Source: Euborellia annulipes
Taxonomy: Eukaryota; Arthropoda; Insecta; Dermaptera; Anisolabididae
NCBI GenBank assembly: GCA_023213315.1
Contig: JAKCPI010000502.1
Location: 1-64,000 of the forward strand
Reading direction: 5' to 3'
Length of the DNA: 64,000 nt
This document shows positions 43,138-52,549 of this stretch, in pieces. The position numbers and the translations under genes are program-made. Within the stretch, counting starts at the first letter, position 1, and every line of letters begins with the position of its first letter. The notes below the pieces were generated by a model, which was not told the DNA's origin, did not search any database, and saw only the letters and a program-made list of their open reading frames with translations.

Positions 43138-43617
43138 CAGGGACAGGAGGTCAGTCGCTAGCGCTTTAGCTTGAATTATAGTATATATAATGATTAAAGT
43201 TTTAAATTTCCCTCTCTCAGCTCCACTTTCTGTAACTCTGGCCAATCAGAGAGAGAATAGGCACATACACACAGGGTCAGGATGTCAGCCTCTAGGGCTT
43301 TATATTATAGTATATGACTATATGATATGATGATAATCGTCATAGAAATTTTCATTTTTCTTTCATTTAGGTTTTTTTAAATTTCGTCCATATTTATTTA
43401 AATAAATTGGAGGCCGATAAAAAATAAATAAATTTTTCCCCTATTCTTTCAATATTATTTAATATTTGGTTTTAATCCCCTTCTGGTTGGTTGACATTAT
43501 ATCACTTTTAGCAGTTTTGTCCTTGAATTGTCGCTCAAAGGCCCCTTTTAAAAAATTAATTATAAGACCTTTAAGGGAAACGACGAATCAACAGCAAAAC
43601 AAGGTGTATTTTATGTT

Positions 43618-43640
43618 CTCTCTCTCTCTCTCTCTCTCTT
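43618..43640. repeat. (CT)n microsatellite
   Basis: CT dinucleotide run, about 11 units. Confidence 0.85.
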
Positions 43641-43914
43641 GGTTAGAAATCTGATTTAATGAGATAAATAGCAGAGCCCTTTTTGAATAAGTTGACAGTC
43701 AAGGGCTTAAAAGGTAATTTAGGTGACAAAAGAGAATTTTGTAAGGATTATGTATGTAACTCTCTCTCAAAATTATTCTAGAGAGGAATTTTGATAAGTT
43801 AATATTAACAATCACAGAATACCGACATTAAATTTTTTTAGTTAAAATTTTATAAAAAAATTTTTGTTAAAAATAATATCTTGTAATATTTTATGTTAAC
43901 TTATGCCAAAGATC

Positions 43915-44035
43915 CCGTCTCTAAGAAATTTATTTCAATTGAAATAGATACCAATCATTTGAAATAAATAGAAACGGACTCTAAATGGCCTCAAATACCG
44001 AAAAAGACCTTAAACAAAATTTAAAAAAATGTTAA
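43915..44035 (+). mobile_element. SINE family C, 3' part
   Basis: GATACCAATCATTTGAAATA, CTAAATGGCCTCAAATACCG and AAAAAGACCTTAAACAAAAT match the 3' module of 56932-57075. The tRNA-like head is not recognisable. Confidence 0.45.
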
Positions 44036-44059
44036 CTTATAGGAAAAAAATAGAAATTA

Positions 44060-44740
44060 AAGTACTAGTACATTTTGACCGATTTTGTTTAAAAGCTTAT
44101 TTTCACGCCCCAGGGGGACCTTAAATATAAAATTTCAACCTCGTAGCTCAATTCCTTCATGCTTAAAATTGAACACAGACTCAGACAGACAGACAGACAG
44201 ACAGACCATGTCGCGAAAACCACTTTTTGGGACTCAGGGGACCTCAAAACGTATACATCAAAATCTCGACATCGAATTTTTGACATGAAACCAATACTTT
44301 CTCTCTATATATATATTATAACATATATAGAGTTAAGGTGCGCGTCTCGGGGTGCTAATTTTGGGACTTTCCAGCGGCCACAATTTTGAAGCTATCGACC
44401 TCAAATTTTTTTTAAATTAAAGCTATTTAAAATATCTACAACTTATAGAAGCCCTTTTTCAAAAAAAAAAAAAATTTTTTTAGATTAATCGCATTAAATA
44501 AATGATATTTAAAAAAAAGGAGCTCTATAAGTTTTAGATAATTAAATTAGTAATCATTGTGTTAAAGAATAATTAATTTTTTGCCTTTAATTAATTAGCT
44601 GGAAAGTCTAGAATGAAATAGATCAAGTTGCGTGTATTCTAAAGGGGGAACACTAACGCCATCTGGTGACGCCTCGAGTCAATCGTGTTTTAACGGTTTT
44701 CCGAGACGCGCACCTTAAGAGAAAGTAAAAAATTATTTTA
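44060..44740 (-). repeat. R1 repeat interrupted by a TTAA MITE
   Basis: Reverse R1: AAAGTACTAGTACATTTTGA, GTAGCTCAATTCCTTCATGC, GACAGACAGACCATGTCGCG, GGGGACCTCAAAACGTATAC, AATTTTTGACATGAAACC. The terminal hairpin is split at TTAA by the insertion at 44337-44714; it resumes as GAGAAAGTAAAA at 44719. Confidence 0.8.
44337..44714. mobile_element. TTAA-specific MITE (piggyBac-like)
   Basis: GGTGCGCGTCTCGG at the left and CCGAGACGCGCACC at the right are perfect 14-bp terminal inverted repeats. TTAA flanks both sides (44333-44336, 44715-44718). Inserted into the R1 hairpin, where uninterrupted copies show the empty site. No transposase. Confidence 0.9.
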
Positions 44741-44744
44741 TCTT

Positions 44745-45500
44745 TTTTCAAAAAAAAAAAAAAAAATCACACTTGATTACCAAAGGAAACAATAAATTAT
44801 ACCGGTAAATATGGAAATTAATCAAATTGAGAAAAATATATATTAAGACATTGAAATAAATCATTAATTGTTTTATCCAAAATCAAAATGATTGTTTGTA
44901 AACATCTCTTTGGAATTTCTCTAGGCTGTCGATATTAAATATTAAAAAATTCACCTCCACCTGAATTAATTTCCATATCTCAAGCATCTTCTCTCTGCAT
45001 TCCAATCTGTTCTCCAGTTGTTGCACAATTCGCTAAAAATAATCGCAATTTAATTAATTAATTCGCCTGGGTGGGAGGTTCGATGTCTTGAAATACCGGC
45101 TGAAAGAGATAGATGGATGCTGGCTGGCTGACTGGATACAGAATAAATGGAATCATGAGCTGCGCCCACTTGTATTATATTCTAATAAGCCACACGCACA
45201 CACACAAATATAAATAAATATATTTGTGGACATCGAAACTGGCAGCCGACATCTTAACAACCGCCCAAAAAATTTATTTTATGTTTTTGATGTGATTAGC
45301 GTTGTCTCTCTGTATTTAGGATTTATTAAATCCATTATATAAATATTGATTTGAAATCAAACAAATATTAACGATTGGATTTAAGCAGTTTTAATTTAAC
45401 AAGGCGAATATCAACATAATATTTAAGGAGGAGTAAGAGCGAAGCTGTTACGCATGTTTTTGCCGACAAGATGGCGTTATGTGTCTTAAAAATAACAAAA
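44745..45500. other. intergenic, no gene seen
   Basis: AT-rich sequence with a short ACAC stretch near 45192. No exon-like segment or paired ends before the hammerhead palindrome. Confidence 0.35.
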
Positions 45501-45514
45501 AAAAAAAAAAACTC

Positions 45515-45775
45515 AAGTATGATACACAAGGTTTTTTGTTTCAATGATTTATTTATTTAACATTAACACTTTATACGTATTTCGACACCATATGTGTCAT
45601 CATCAGAAGTGAATTACATACAGTATGTAATTCAATTCTGGGTGGTATTGAAATACGTATAAAGTGTTCATGTTAAATAAATAAATCATTGAAACAAAAA
45701 AACCTTGTGTATCATACTTAAATTTAATTAAAGCATAATGTTTCAACTAGAGCTAACGGTTACCAGTTTAAAATT
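45515..45775. mobile_element. palindromic hammerhead element with right-hand extension
   Basis: Palindrome 45515-45719 (AAGTATGATACACAAGGTTT ... AAACCTTGTGTATCATACTT). To the right, 45740-45772 (GTTTCAACTAGAGCTAACGG, TTACCAGTTT) is the reverse complement of the left extension of the element at 46830-47077. The two are therefore family members in opposite orientation, and the extension is a heritable part of the element. The target duplication is obscured by poly-A. Confidence 0.75.
45567..45611 (-). ncRNA. hammerhead ribozyme motif, intact core
   Basis: Minus strand: five-pair stem I CACTT/AAGTG; CTGATGA (45606-45600); unpaired T; stem II GACAC/GTGTC with a five-base loop; GAA; stem III AT/AT closing an ACGT tetraloop; A17. 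The right-arm copy (about 45630-45672) has lost its CTGATGA. Confidence 0.78.
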
Positions 45776-46816
45776 AAAAAAAAAAACACCTATTACGAAA
45801 ATTTTCCAAGAGTTGTCAGATTGGAAGATAATAATCTAATGCATTTGATAGATTTTCATTGATCTTATAACAATGAGTACTTTATAAATGTTATTATATA
45901 TTATGTATCATTTATAAAAGCATAAAAATATATAAATATAGGCCAGATATAGGCTATAGGGGTACTGATAATATCGGCTGTTAGACTAGCCTGCCATCTT
46001 TTGGAAGAGTGCTGAACTATTTGACAGTTAATTTTTAAATAAATCATCTAAACTTTAAGTTTTTCTTTATTAATATGTGATTAATAATAATAATAAGTTC
46101 ATTTTTAAATTAAAAAAAAAAATTTAAATTATTGTAACAGTTTGTTTTTCGTATTTGCTTGATAACAAAAAATTAATTTTTATAATTTTTTTAATAAGTC
46201 ATTAAAAAAATTATAACTATCTGTTAAAATAATCCTTTATGAATTTAATTGATCAAAAAAAAAATCGCATTTTGTTCAAAAATTCATCGTTTTTTTGGCT
46301 TTATCAAAATAGCTTTTGTTTTTACAGTAAGCCTATAAAGAAATCCCCTTAAGGTTAAGACAAAGTTATTATCTTTCCTTTTTGTTTTCCCTCGACCGTT
46401 TAGAGCCCACCCTTTCTCTGAAGGGCTGTTTTGGTTCGTTGGCCTTTAGCCATTTTTCTGAAATTAACAACTTGTTTGCTTCTTTTTCGCCTTCGAGCTC
46501 TGGATTTGGAGAGGGGCTGTTGGTGGAGATGATGTATAAAAGATTGTTTGCATAATTAGCAGTTAAATCAAGGAAATTTATTGGAATATTTTTTTTTATG
46601 ATTACTGTTTTTTTTTTTATATATTATGACGGCAATCTCATAATAAATTAAATTAGATAGGGGTTGGTTCGAGGATATTATAATTTTTATGTATTTTGAT
46701 CTAATAAATTTCATATTATTTATTAGAATAATAATTTCTCCAATAAAACTTTTAAGAGAAGGGGCCAAAGCTGTTCGCATGTTTTTGCTAAGTGCCACCT
46801 TACTTTTACTCAATAC
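45776..46816. other. intergenic, no gene seen
   Basis: AT-rich sequence. A Lys/Ile-rich minus-strand frame at 46568-46894 overlaps the next element's target duplication and extension and has no coding character. Confidence 0.35.
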
Positions 46817-46923
46817 TTTCAATATATTAAATTGATACTGGCAACCGTTGGCACTAGTTGAAACATATTTAAATAGGTAATATAAATTATACACAAGGTT
46901 ATTTGTTTCAATTCATTTTATTG

Positions 46924-46966
46924 ACTTAATACGCATTTCGACACTATGTGTGTCATCTTCAGAAGT
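46924..46966 (-). ncRNA. hammerhead ribozyme motif (left arm)
   Basis: Stem I ACTT/AAGT; CTGAAGA; unpaired T; stem II GACAC/GTGTC; GAA; stem III AT/AT with GCGT tetraloop; U17. Perfect core. Confidence 0.8.
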
Positions 46967-46983
46967 TGGTCAGTCATTTGTAA

Positions 46984-47026
46984 ACTTCTGAAGATGACAC
47001 ACATAGTGTCGAAATGCGTATTAAGT
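46984..47026 (+). ncRNA. hammerhead ribozyme motif (right arm)
   Basis: ACTT (46984-46987) with AAGT (47023-47026); CTGAAGA 46988-46994; unpaired T; GACAC 46996-47000, loop, GTGTC 47006-47010; GAA 47011-47013; stem III AT...AT around GCGT; U17 at 47022. Same fold as 45567-45611, with core base N7 changed to A and a different stem III loop. Confidence 0.82.
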
Positions 47027-47077
47027 CAATAAAATGAATTGAAACAAATAACCTTGTTTATAATTTATATTACCTAA

Positions 47078-47836
47078 TTTCAATATATTATTATTTCAAA
47101 ATTTTTTAATTTCTGTTAAAAAAAATTAATTAAAAATTTAATTCATTTTAAAATTCTTGCTTTGTATTGCGTATTCCTAGTGACAAATTGTAACCCTCTA
47201 TTTCTCTATTTTTAATTTGAGATTTCTTAGGAGGGTTGTTTAAACCTCGATACGCCGTCCCCCATCTCTGGGCTCTTTTCTTTAAAAAAAAAAAAAAAAA
47301 AATGAAGACTAATAGACACGAATGTTGCAAAAATAATTTAAAAGAAAAAAAAAAAAAAAGCGCCTTAACATGAGATATAGAGAAATTGTTATTCGTTTCA
47401 CGTTTCGTCATCCGAAATAATCATCTGTCATGTGGATGGAGACAGGAGAGGAGCAAGCAAGCATTTCAGCCTGACTACACACACGTCTGTCTGTCTGTCT
47501 CTGTGTTGACACGTTGTCACACAATGACACTTTTACACACGGCTGCTAATATTTCTTTTGGGTGTACAAACAACAAATGAACGACAGCCGGGCTTCATTT
47601 TTCATAATTCTGAAATTGGATCTCAAAAACAAATTTTTAATATGTAAATGGAAATCAATAAATAAATAATTCATTTCAATATTTGAGAGAGTGAGCGGAT
47701 ACAAATCAATTAAATCTTTGGTTTAACCATACGCCTAGATAAGTTATTGAAATTATAGTGATTTTAATAAAGTATTTTGTATAAATGGCCTCAGATACCG
47801 AAAAAGAAAAAAAAATGTATTTTTTTTTTTGCATCG
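47078..47836. other. intergenic, no gene seen
   Basis: AT-rich sequence with poly-A tracts near 47284 and 47343 and a GTCT run near 47488. A plus-strand frame at 47386-47580 has no splice signals or recognisable motif. Confidence 0.3.
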
Positions 47837-47839
47837 GAA

Positions 47840-47949
47840 GAGAGCAAGTACGGATGCAGCAAATAAAGAGATCCTTTGGATGCCAAATGCCAAAAAGGAG
47901 ACGTTTCAGGCCAAATTTTATTCGTCCATCCTCAGTCCTTGTAGGCTTA
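47840..47949 (-). mobile_element. hammerhead element fragment split by a SINE
   Basis: ACGGATGCAGCAAATAAAGA matches the GAGGATGCAGCCAATAA end of the other hammerhead elements. A hammerhead lies at 47897-47938, and the SINE at 47950-48135 inserted right after it. Confidence 0.55.
47897..47938 (-). ncRNA. hammerhead motif with decayed stem II
   Basis: Stem I GGA/TCC intact; CTGAGGA (N7=G); T; stem II only partly paired (GGAC against GGCCT); GAAACGTC intact. Confidence 0.5.
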
Positions 47950-48135
47950 TTAAAAAAAACAAAACAAACACTCACACTTTTTTCCCACTCCTACACACAT
48001 TCACAGTCTTCGGCAACTTAGGCCATTTAAGACTTTAAACGATAACCGTTATTAATGAATATATCTATTGGAGATCCAGGCATTTTTATTTAAGCCATTT
48101 GGTAGCCAAATGGCTTAAATAAAATCTTCGGACTG
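47950..48135 (-). mobile_element. SINE family A, 5'-truncated, 12-bp target duplication
   Basis: CTTGTAGGCTTA lies at 47938-47949 and 48136-48147. The copy includes the A-rich end, CTTCGGCAACTTAGGCC, AACGATAACCGTT and the body hairpin, but stops at GACTGC before the B-box. 5' truncation is expected from incomplete reverse transcription. Confidence 0.9.
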
Positions 48136-48260
48136 CTTGTAGGCTTATAATCTAATTAGGCACAAAGTTGTCATTGTTCTTCCTGCACAAATTTGTGCAC
48201 ATATATATTTTTTTTTATAAAAACGGGCGAGTGTTTAATGCCTCGTGAGAGTCTATTAGA

Positions 48261-48482
48261 TCATTTTTTTTAAACACTCACACTTCCCCCCCCCCCACAC
48301 TCTGAACGGCAAATCAAGCTAAACAATACTCATATTTTGTTAATATATATATTTGAGGTCCAGGCATATTTATGTAAGTCATTTGTTATCCAAATAGCTT
48401 AAATAAAATCATTGGACTGCCTGGGATCCGAACCCGCAACCCTTGGTTTAGAAGGCCATCACGTTAGCATCTACACCAAGGA
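48261..48482 (-). mobile_element. SINE family A, diverged
   Basis: Minus strand: head CTTGGTGTAGATGCTAACGT, GGGTTCGGATCCC B-box, CCAATGATTTTATTTAAGC, and a shortened 3' module with a C-run variant (CACTTCCCCCCC). No clear duplication. Confidence 0.75.
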
Positions 48483-48565
48483 CTATAAATAGTCTGTCTG
48501 TCTGCTAGGAATTTTCAATGTTAAAAAGGACCAAGATAAAATAGGAAAGGCTATTAAGTCATCAC

Positions 48566-48816
48566 CCGCCCTCGGGCTTGGTGTATTTAGTAGCGCGCCT
48601 GCCTTATATACCAAGGGTCGCGGGTTCAGTTCCCGGGCAGTCCTATGATTTTATTTAAGCCATTTAGATACCAATGACTTGAATAAGAATGCCTGGACCC
48701 CCATAGATATATTCATTAACAACGGTTAAAAGTCTTGTATGGCCTAAGTTGCTGAAAAGACTGTGTGCATTCTGTGTATGTGATTGGGAAAAAAGTGTGA
48801 GTGTTTAAAAAAAAAA
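48566..48816 (+). mobile_element. tRNA-derived SINE, family A
   Basis: CTCGGGCTTGGTGTATTTAG, CGCGGGTTCAGTTCCCGGG B-box, GCCATTTAGATACCAATGAC body, GTTGCTGAAAAGACTGTGTG and a short poly-A. Somewhat diverged. Confidence 0.85.
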
Positions 48817-48819
48817 GTA

Positions 48820-49720
48820 ATTATTTGTCATTCTGATTTGAAACTTTTAACAAAGAAATTTGGGGTGTATATTTTCTATACTCTCGCCGACCTCTCCCCT
48901 TGAACAAGAGGCGAGATCTTTACGTCTCTGCAGTTGCCCAGTCTAGGATTTCCTTCTGGAGGGGCTATTATTTTTTTTTTTTAAGAAAGACTTCTGTTTG
49001 ACATTTAGAATGATCCTTTGGCGATTTTTTGCTTATTAAAAGAACGAAATATTACTCTCTGCTTCGATCAGAAAGATCAGATAATTTTGAGAAAATATTT
49101 GGTTATTGATAACCAAATTAGTATATTTAAATAATTTCATTAAAATAATAATTTTTTTTTACGTCATTCAAATAATAAAATGAATTAATTCTCACGTGGC
49201 TCCACCCAAGATGAGGAATTGAAAGGGCGGAAGGGCCAACCTTTGTTTACCAATTAGAGCCAACCTACACACATCAAATATTATTTGATATTCTTCTCTA
49301 TCAATAAACACTTTCTTTTTATACATAGGTACTCTAAACCTGTTTGATTTTATTTTTTTATTGGCATGTTAGGTCCTTTAGATCATATCATTTCATAGCT
49401 AACATAATTTAGAAAAAAATTCATCTTTTTTCTCTCACAAATCATTTTATTTTCTGAAAAACAAGTTATCTATAATACTAGCCGTGTGACCCTCCACGAA
49501 TCATTTCGTGTCTTTTCTAGTGTTGTTCGAAAAAAATAATCGATTATCGATTATGAAAAATAAACGATTATTCCGATTAATCGATTGTTAGTCCCAGACT
49601 GACCAAAAATAACCGATTATGAAGAAAAAATAATCGATACCTTTTTTTTCTCTAGCAAAATTTCCATTTTTCCCTCCCGTGAAAATCATTTGGCTTTTTT
49701 TTTTAGTAAAAGTGTGCTTC
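48820..49720. other. AT-rich intergenic sequence
   Basis: Contains AATAATCGATTATCGATTAT-type repeats near 49536-49640 (short palindromic CGATTA units) and a CTAGCCGTGTGACC fragment near 49480, perhaps a GC-headed repeat remnant. No gene. Confidence 0.35.
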
Positions 49721-49724
49721 AAAC

Positions 49725-49987
49725 AATTTTGAGAGCAAAATCAGAATATACATTTGAAAGAGCATCTAAAAAATAATTGATTTTTGAATTTTAATCAAAA
49801 TCGTTAGATCGAATTTTGAGAAAATCGAAAAAAAAACTGAAAAAGTACATCAGTAAAGTGCTAGTACTTTTTGGCCAATTTTGATTAAAAGCTTATTTTC
49901 TCGGTCCCGGGGGGTGTTTAACTTAAATATAAAATTTCAGCCTCATAGCTCAATTCCTTCATGTTTAAAATTGAACACCCACAGACA

Positions 49988-50030
<43 letters not shown>

Positions 50031-50182
50031 GACAGACCATGTCGCGAAAACCACTTTTTTGGATTCATGGGACCTCAAAACGTGAAGATCCATCAAAATC
50101 TCGACGTCGAATTTTTGACATGAATCCAATACTTTCTCTCTATATATATATATACATATATACATAGGCAAGAGAAAGTAAA
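49725..50182 (-). repeat. R1 repeat, reverse copy without distal hairpin
   Basis: GCATCTAAAAAATAATTGAT, AAAGTACATCAGTAAAGTGC, TTTCTCGGTCCCGGGGGGTG, TAGCTCAATTCCTTCATG, a CA run at about 49990-50025, GACCATGTCGCGAAAACC, GGACCTCAAAACGTGAAGAT, AATTTTTGACATGAATCC and the terminal hairpin ACTTTCTCTC ... GAGAAAGTA. Confidence 0.75.
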
Positions 50183-50835
50183 CATTATCATTGAATTTGT
50201 TAAAATAATATTTCGTTTTATGAATTTTATAAATATTTATTCCTATGAAAAAAAGTAAAAAATCGCTTTCGGACAGACAAACGGACAATCCGCAATTATC
50301 TTTTTTTTTTGCTTTTTCTTTTAGGTTTTTTGAAAAATTATATCTTAAAGATGAATAAATATTCGTGATTTATGAAATTTTTTTATATAAATTGCTTTAT
50401 TTTACCTCTGAATGGCAAATTCATTTACATTTTATAATTTTATATAGCCTGCATTTCTCTCTCTCTCACTCTCGAACAGGGTGGCCTGGCTTCAAATCCC
50501 CGTTAGGCATCTCAATTGCGGTTAAATAAATAAATTGCACACACATACCCACATTCATTTAACAAGTAAAACAAAAATTTGTTCAATCCTATATATAGAA
50601 AATACAAGAAAAAATGAAGTCTCGTGATTTTGCTTTGACCTTTACATAGAAACTATAAATTAATGTTCAATTAATATGTTAAGCAATGCCTGGATATAAA
50701 TTATTTTTATTACGTTCTTATGAAGAATAAAAAACAAAGAAATAATTTATGAATGAAAAAACAAATTAACAGATGATTTACAGAGTGTTAAAATTTATAA
50801 AATGATATTTTTCTAGCATTTTAATTATTTAATAA
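50183..50835. other. intergenic, no gene seen
   Basis: AT-rich; GGTGGCCTGGCTTCAAATCC near 50483 may be a worn SINE B-box. Confidence 0.3.
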
Positions 50836-50837
50836 GT

Positions 50838-51160
50838 ACTAGCGGCGACGCCCGCCTTCAGCGGGCTTCGCGCCTAGTCATAGGGCTTCGCCCTCTGGAC
50901 CCCCCTGCCAGCTGGCATGGAATACTTAAATGAAAAGAATACATAAATATTTCTCTATACATTTCCAATGGAAGAAATCGTAATTTTTAAGAATTAATAA
51001 CTCAAAAAGTTATAGGAATTTCGGGATGAAAATAATTTTCTTGTAATCCCGAGAAGGTTCTCATGCATATAAAATTTCATTTCAAAATTCCAACGGGAAG
51101 TTGCCTAAATAGAGCGTGACAGACAGACAGACGGACATTATCGAATTATATATATAGATA
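50838..51160 (+). mobile_element. GC-headed retro-repeat, near-complete
   Basis: Starts TACTAGCGGCGACGCCCGCC-TTCAGCGGGC, GGGCTTCGCCCTCTGGACCC. The body has ATTTCCAATGGAAGAAATCG, AACTCAAAAAGTTATAGGAA, AATTTCATTTCAAAATTCC and AGACAGACAGACGGACATTA, with the tail CGAATTATATATATAGAT. Matches 31692-32193 at both ends but with a different body. Confidence 0.6.
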
Positions 51161-51287
51161 TTGCCAACGATGGTGAAACGTTTGCTGTTTTAGGATAATA
51201 CAAATTTATAAAGCTAAAATGCCGTCTGATCGAGAATTTGTCAGTCTGTAAAATATTCTATCTTCTCATATTTTCCTTATTAGATTG

Positions 51288-51331
<44 letters not shown>
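51288..51331. repeat. (AT)n microsatellite
   Basis: AT run that precedes a third GC-headed repeat head. Confidence 0.9.
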
Positions 51332-51332
<1 letters not shown>

Positions 51333-51334
51333 TT

Positions 51335-51425
51335 ACTAGTCGCAAAGCCCGCCTTCAGCGGACTTTCCTCCTGGCCAGGGGGGTGCGCCCTCTAGACCCC
51401 CTTGCTCGCCTCCGGCGAAAATGTG
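51335..51425 (+). repeat. GC-headed repeat, 5' fragment
   Basis: TACTAGTCGCAAAGCCCGCC-TTCAGCGGAC, GGGTGCGCCCTCTAGACCCC, CTCGCCTCCGGCG: the head only. All heads start TACTAG directly after AT-rich DNA. Confidence 0.5.
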
Positions 51426-52140
51426 GTTGGAAACCATATAAATTTAATAAAATAAAAAATTGTTAAAATACAATGCTTTTATAATCTGAATCGGTTGGTT
51501 AATCGATGACAATACCAGATTTTTTTAATTCAGGATAGCACGCAAAGAAATTTCTTTTTCTTTCTATTCTTTCTTGACAAAAATACTATTTTATTTCTTT
51601 TGATCTTTCTCTATTTTCTCTACATTTGCATATCCTAGTGGCATGACATCCATATCCACTACATCACATTAAATCATGATTTGTACTTATTTAAACAAAT
51701 ATAGTCATAAATCTTTGAATTAAAATCCTATCTCTGTTTTAATCAGGTGATATGTCTCCTAGTCGGTTACTAATGATCCAAGAGAGGGAACTATAGCCTG
51801 TCTGGTCGGAGAGGTTTCTAAATTACTAGTCTAGCTAGCTAGTCACCCACACGATTTGAAACCCGAACAGCTGTTACGCCCCGGGGACTTAGACCTCACT
51901 TCTTGTAACGCCTTCGTCGATCAAATGTCGAAAATGAATTGATTGATTGGCCTTATTAACGCTAATGTTGATTTAATAAACAAAAACAATATCATACAAG
52001 GATTGATTTTTGAAACCTCTCTCTGGTTTAATAAATAATATTTGTGTATTAAGCTAACATCTAATGTGAACATTTTTCTCGTCATAAAATCGTCTTATTA
52101 AAAAAATAAATCAAATTTCTTAGATAAGTACAATAATTAG
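51426..52140. other. intergenic, downstream of gene B
   Basis: No feature recognised between the GC-headed repeat fragment and the gene B polyadenylation signal. Confidence 0.35.
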
Positions 52141-52146
52141 TTTATT
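52141..52146 (-). terminator. gene B polyadenylation signal
   Basis: AATAAA on the minus strand about 50 nt after the gene B stop codon, a normal distance for a terminal exon. Confidence 0.6.
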
Positions 52147-52195
52147 GCAAGCTACAATTGCACATTTACATGCAGGCCAGATAGTCTTTTGATGT

Positions 52196-52549
52196 TCAGT
52201 TTCCTTTAACATTTGCTCGGACTTCCTTTGCCATTTCTAAACATTTAAACCTTAGATTAGGATCTCCCCATTGAATCTCACCCCTCACATCTCCACCTTT
52301 AGGAGGCGCAGCTGGTGATGCTCCTGATTTAGATTGAGGCCGTTGAGGCATTGCCATAGGTGTTTGTGGACGACCTTGTCCATAGTTATAATTACACGGC
52401 TGAGGAGGCATAAAATTCTGCTGTTGACCCATGAAATTTGGTAGTTGAGGCATCATATTCGATTGAGGAGGCATCATATTCGATTGAGGCATCATATTCC
52501 CTTGTGGCATGAAACCTTGTGGAGTGAAGTTCTGTTGTTGCATCATTGG
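52196..52549 (-). CDS. gene B exon 5 (terminal)
   Basis: Acceptor TTTACAG then CCA-ATG-ATG. It codes for 117 residues with Met/Gln/Pro repeats (NMMPQS, NMMPPQ), a PQRPQSKSGASPAAPPKGG linker, then IQWGDPNLRFKCLEMAKEV, and a TGA stop at 52198-52196. Confidence 0.85.
   Translation of the reverse strand, partial: PMMQQQNFTPQGFMPQGNMMPQSNMMPPQSNMMPQLPNFMGQQQNFMPPQPCNYNYGQGRPQTPMAMPQRPQSKSGASPAAPPKGGDVRGEIQWGDPNLRFKCLEMAKEVRANVKGN

Larger units (their letters stand above)
46830..47077. mobile_element. palindromic hammerhead retroelement with 13-bp target duplication
   Basis: The 13-bp direct repeat TTTCAATATATTA lies at 46817-46829 and 47078-47090. A 201-bp palindrome (46875-47075) carries hammerheads on both strands only 17 bp apart, and a 45-nt extension (46830-46874, containing CAACCGTTGGCACTAGTTG) lies on the left. 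The arms are almost identical, so this copy looks young. Confidence 0.85.
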
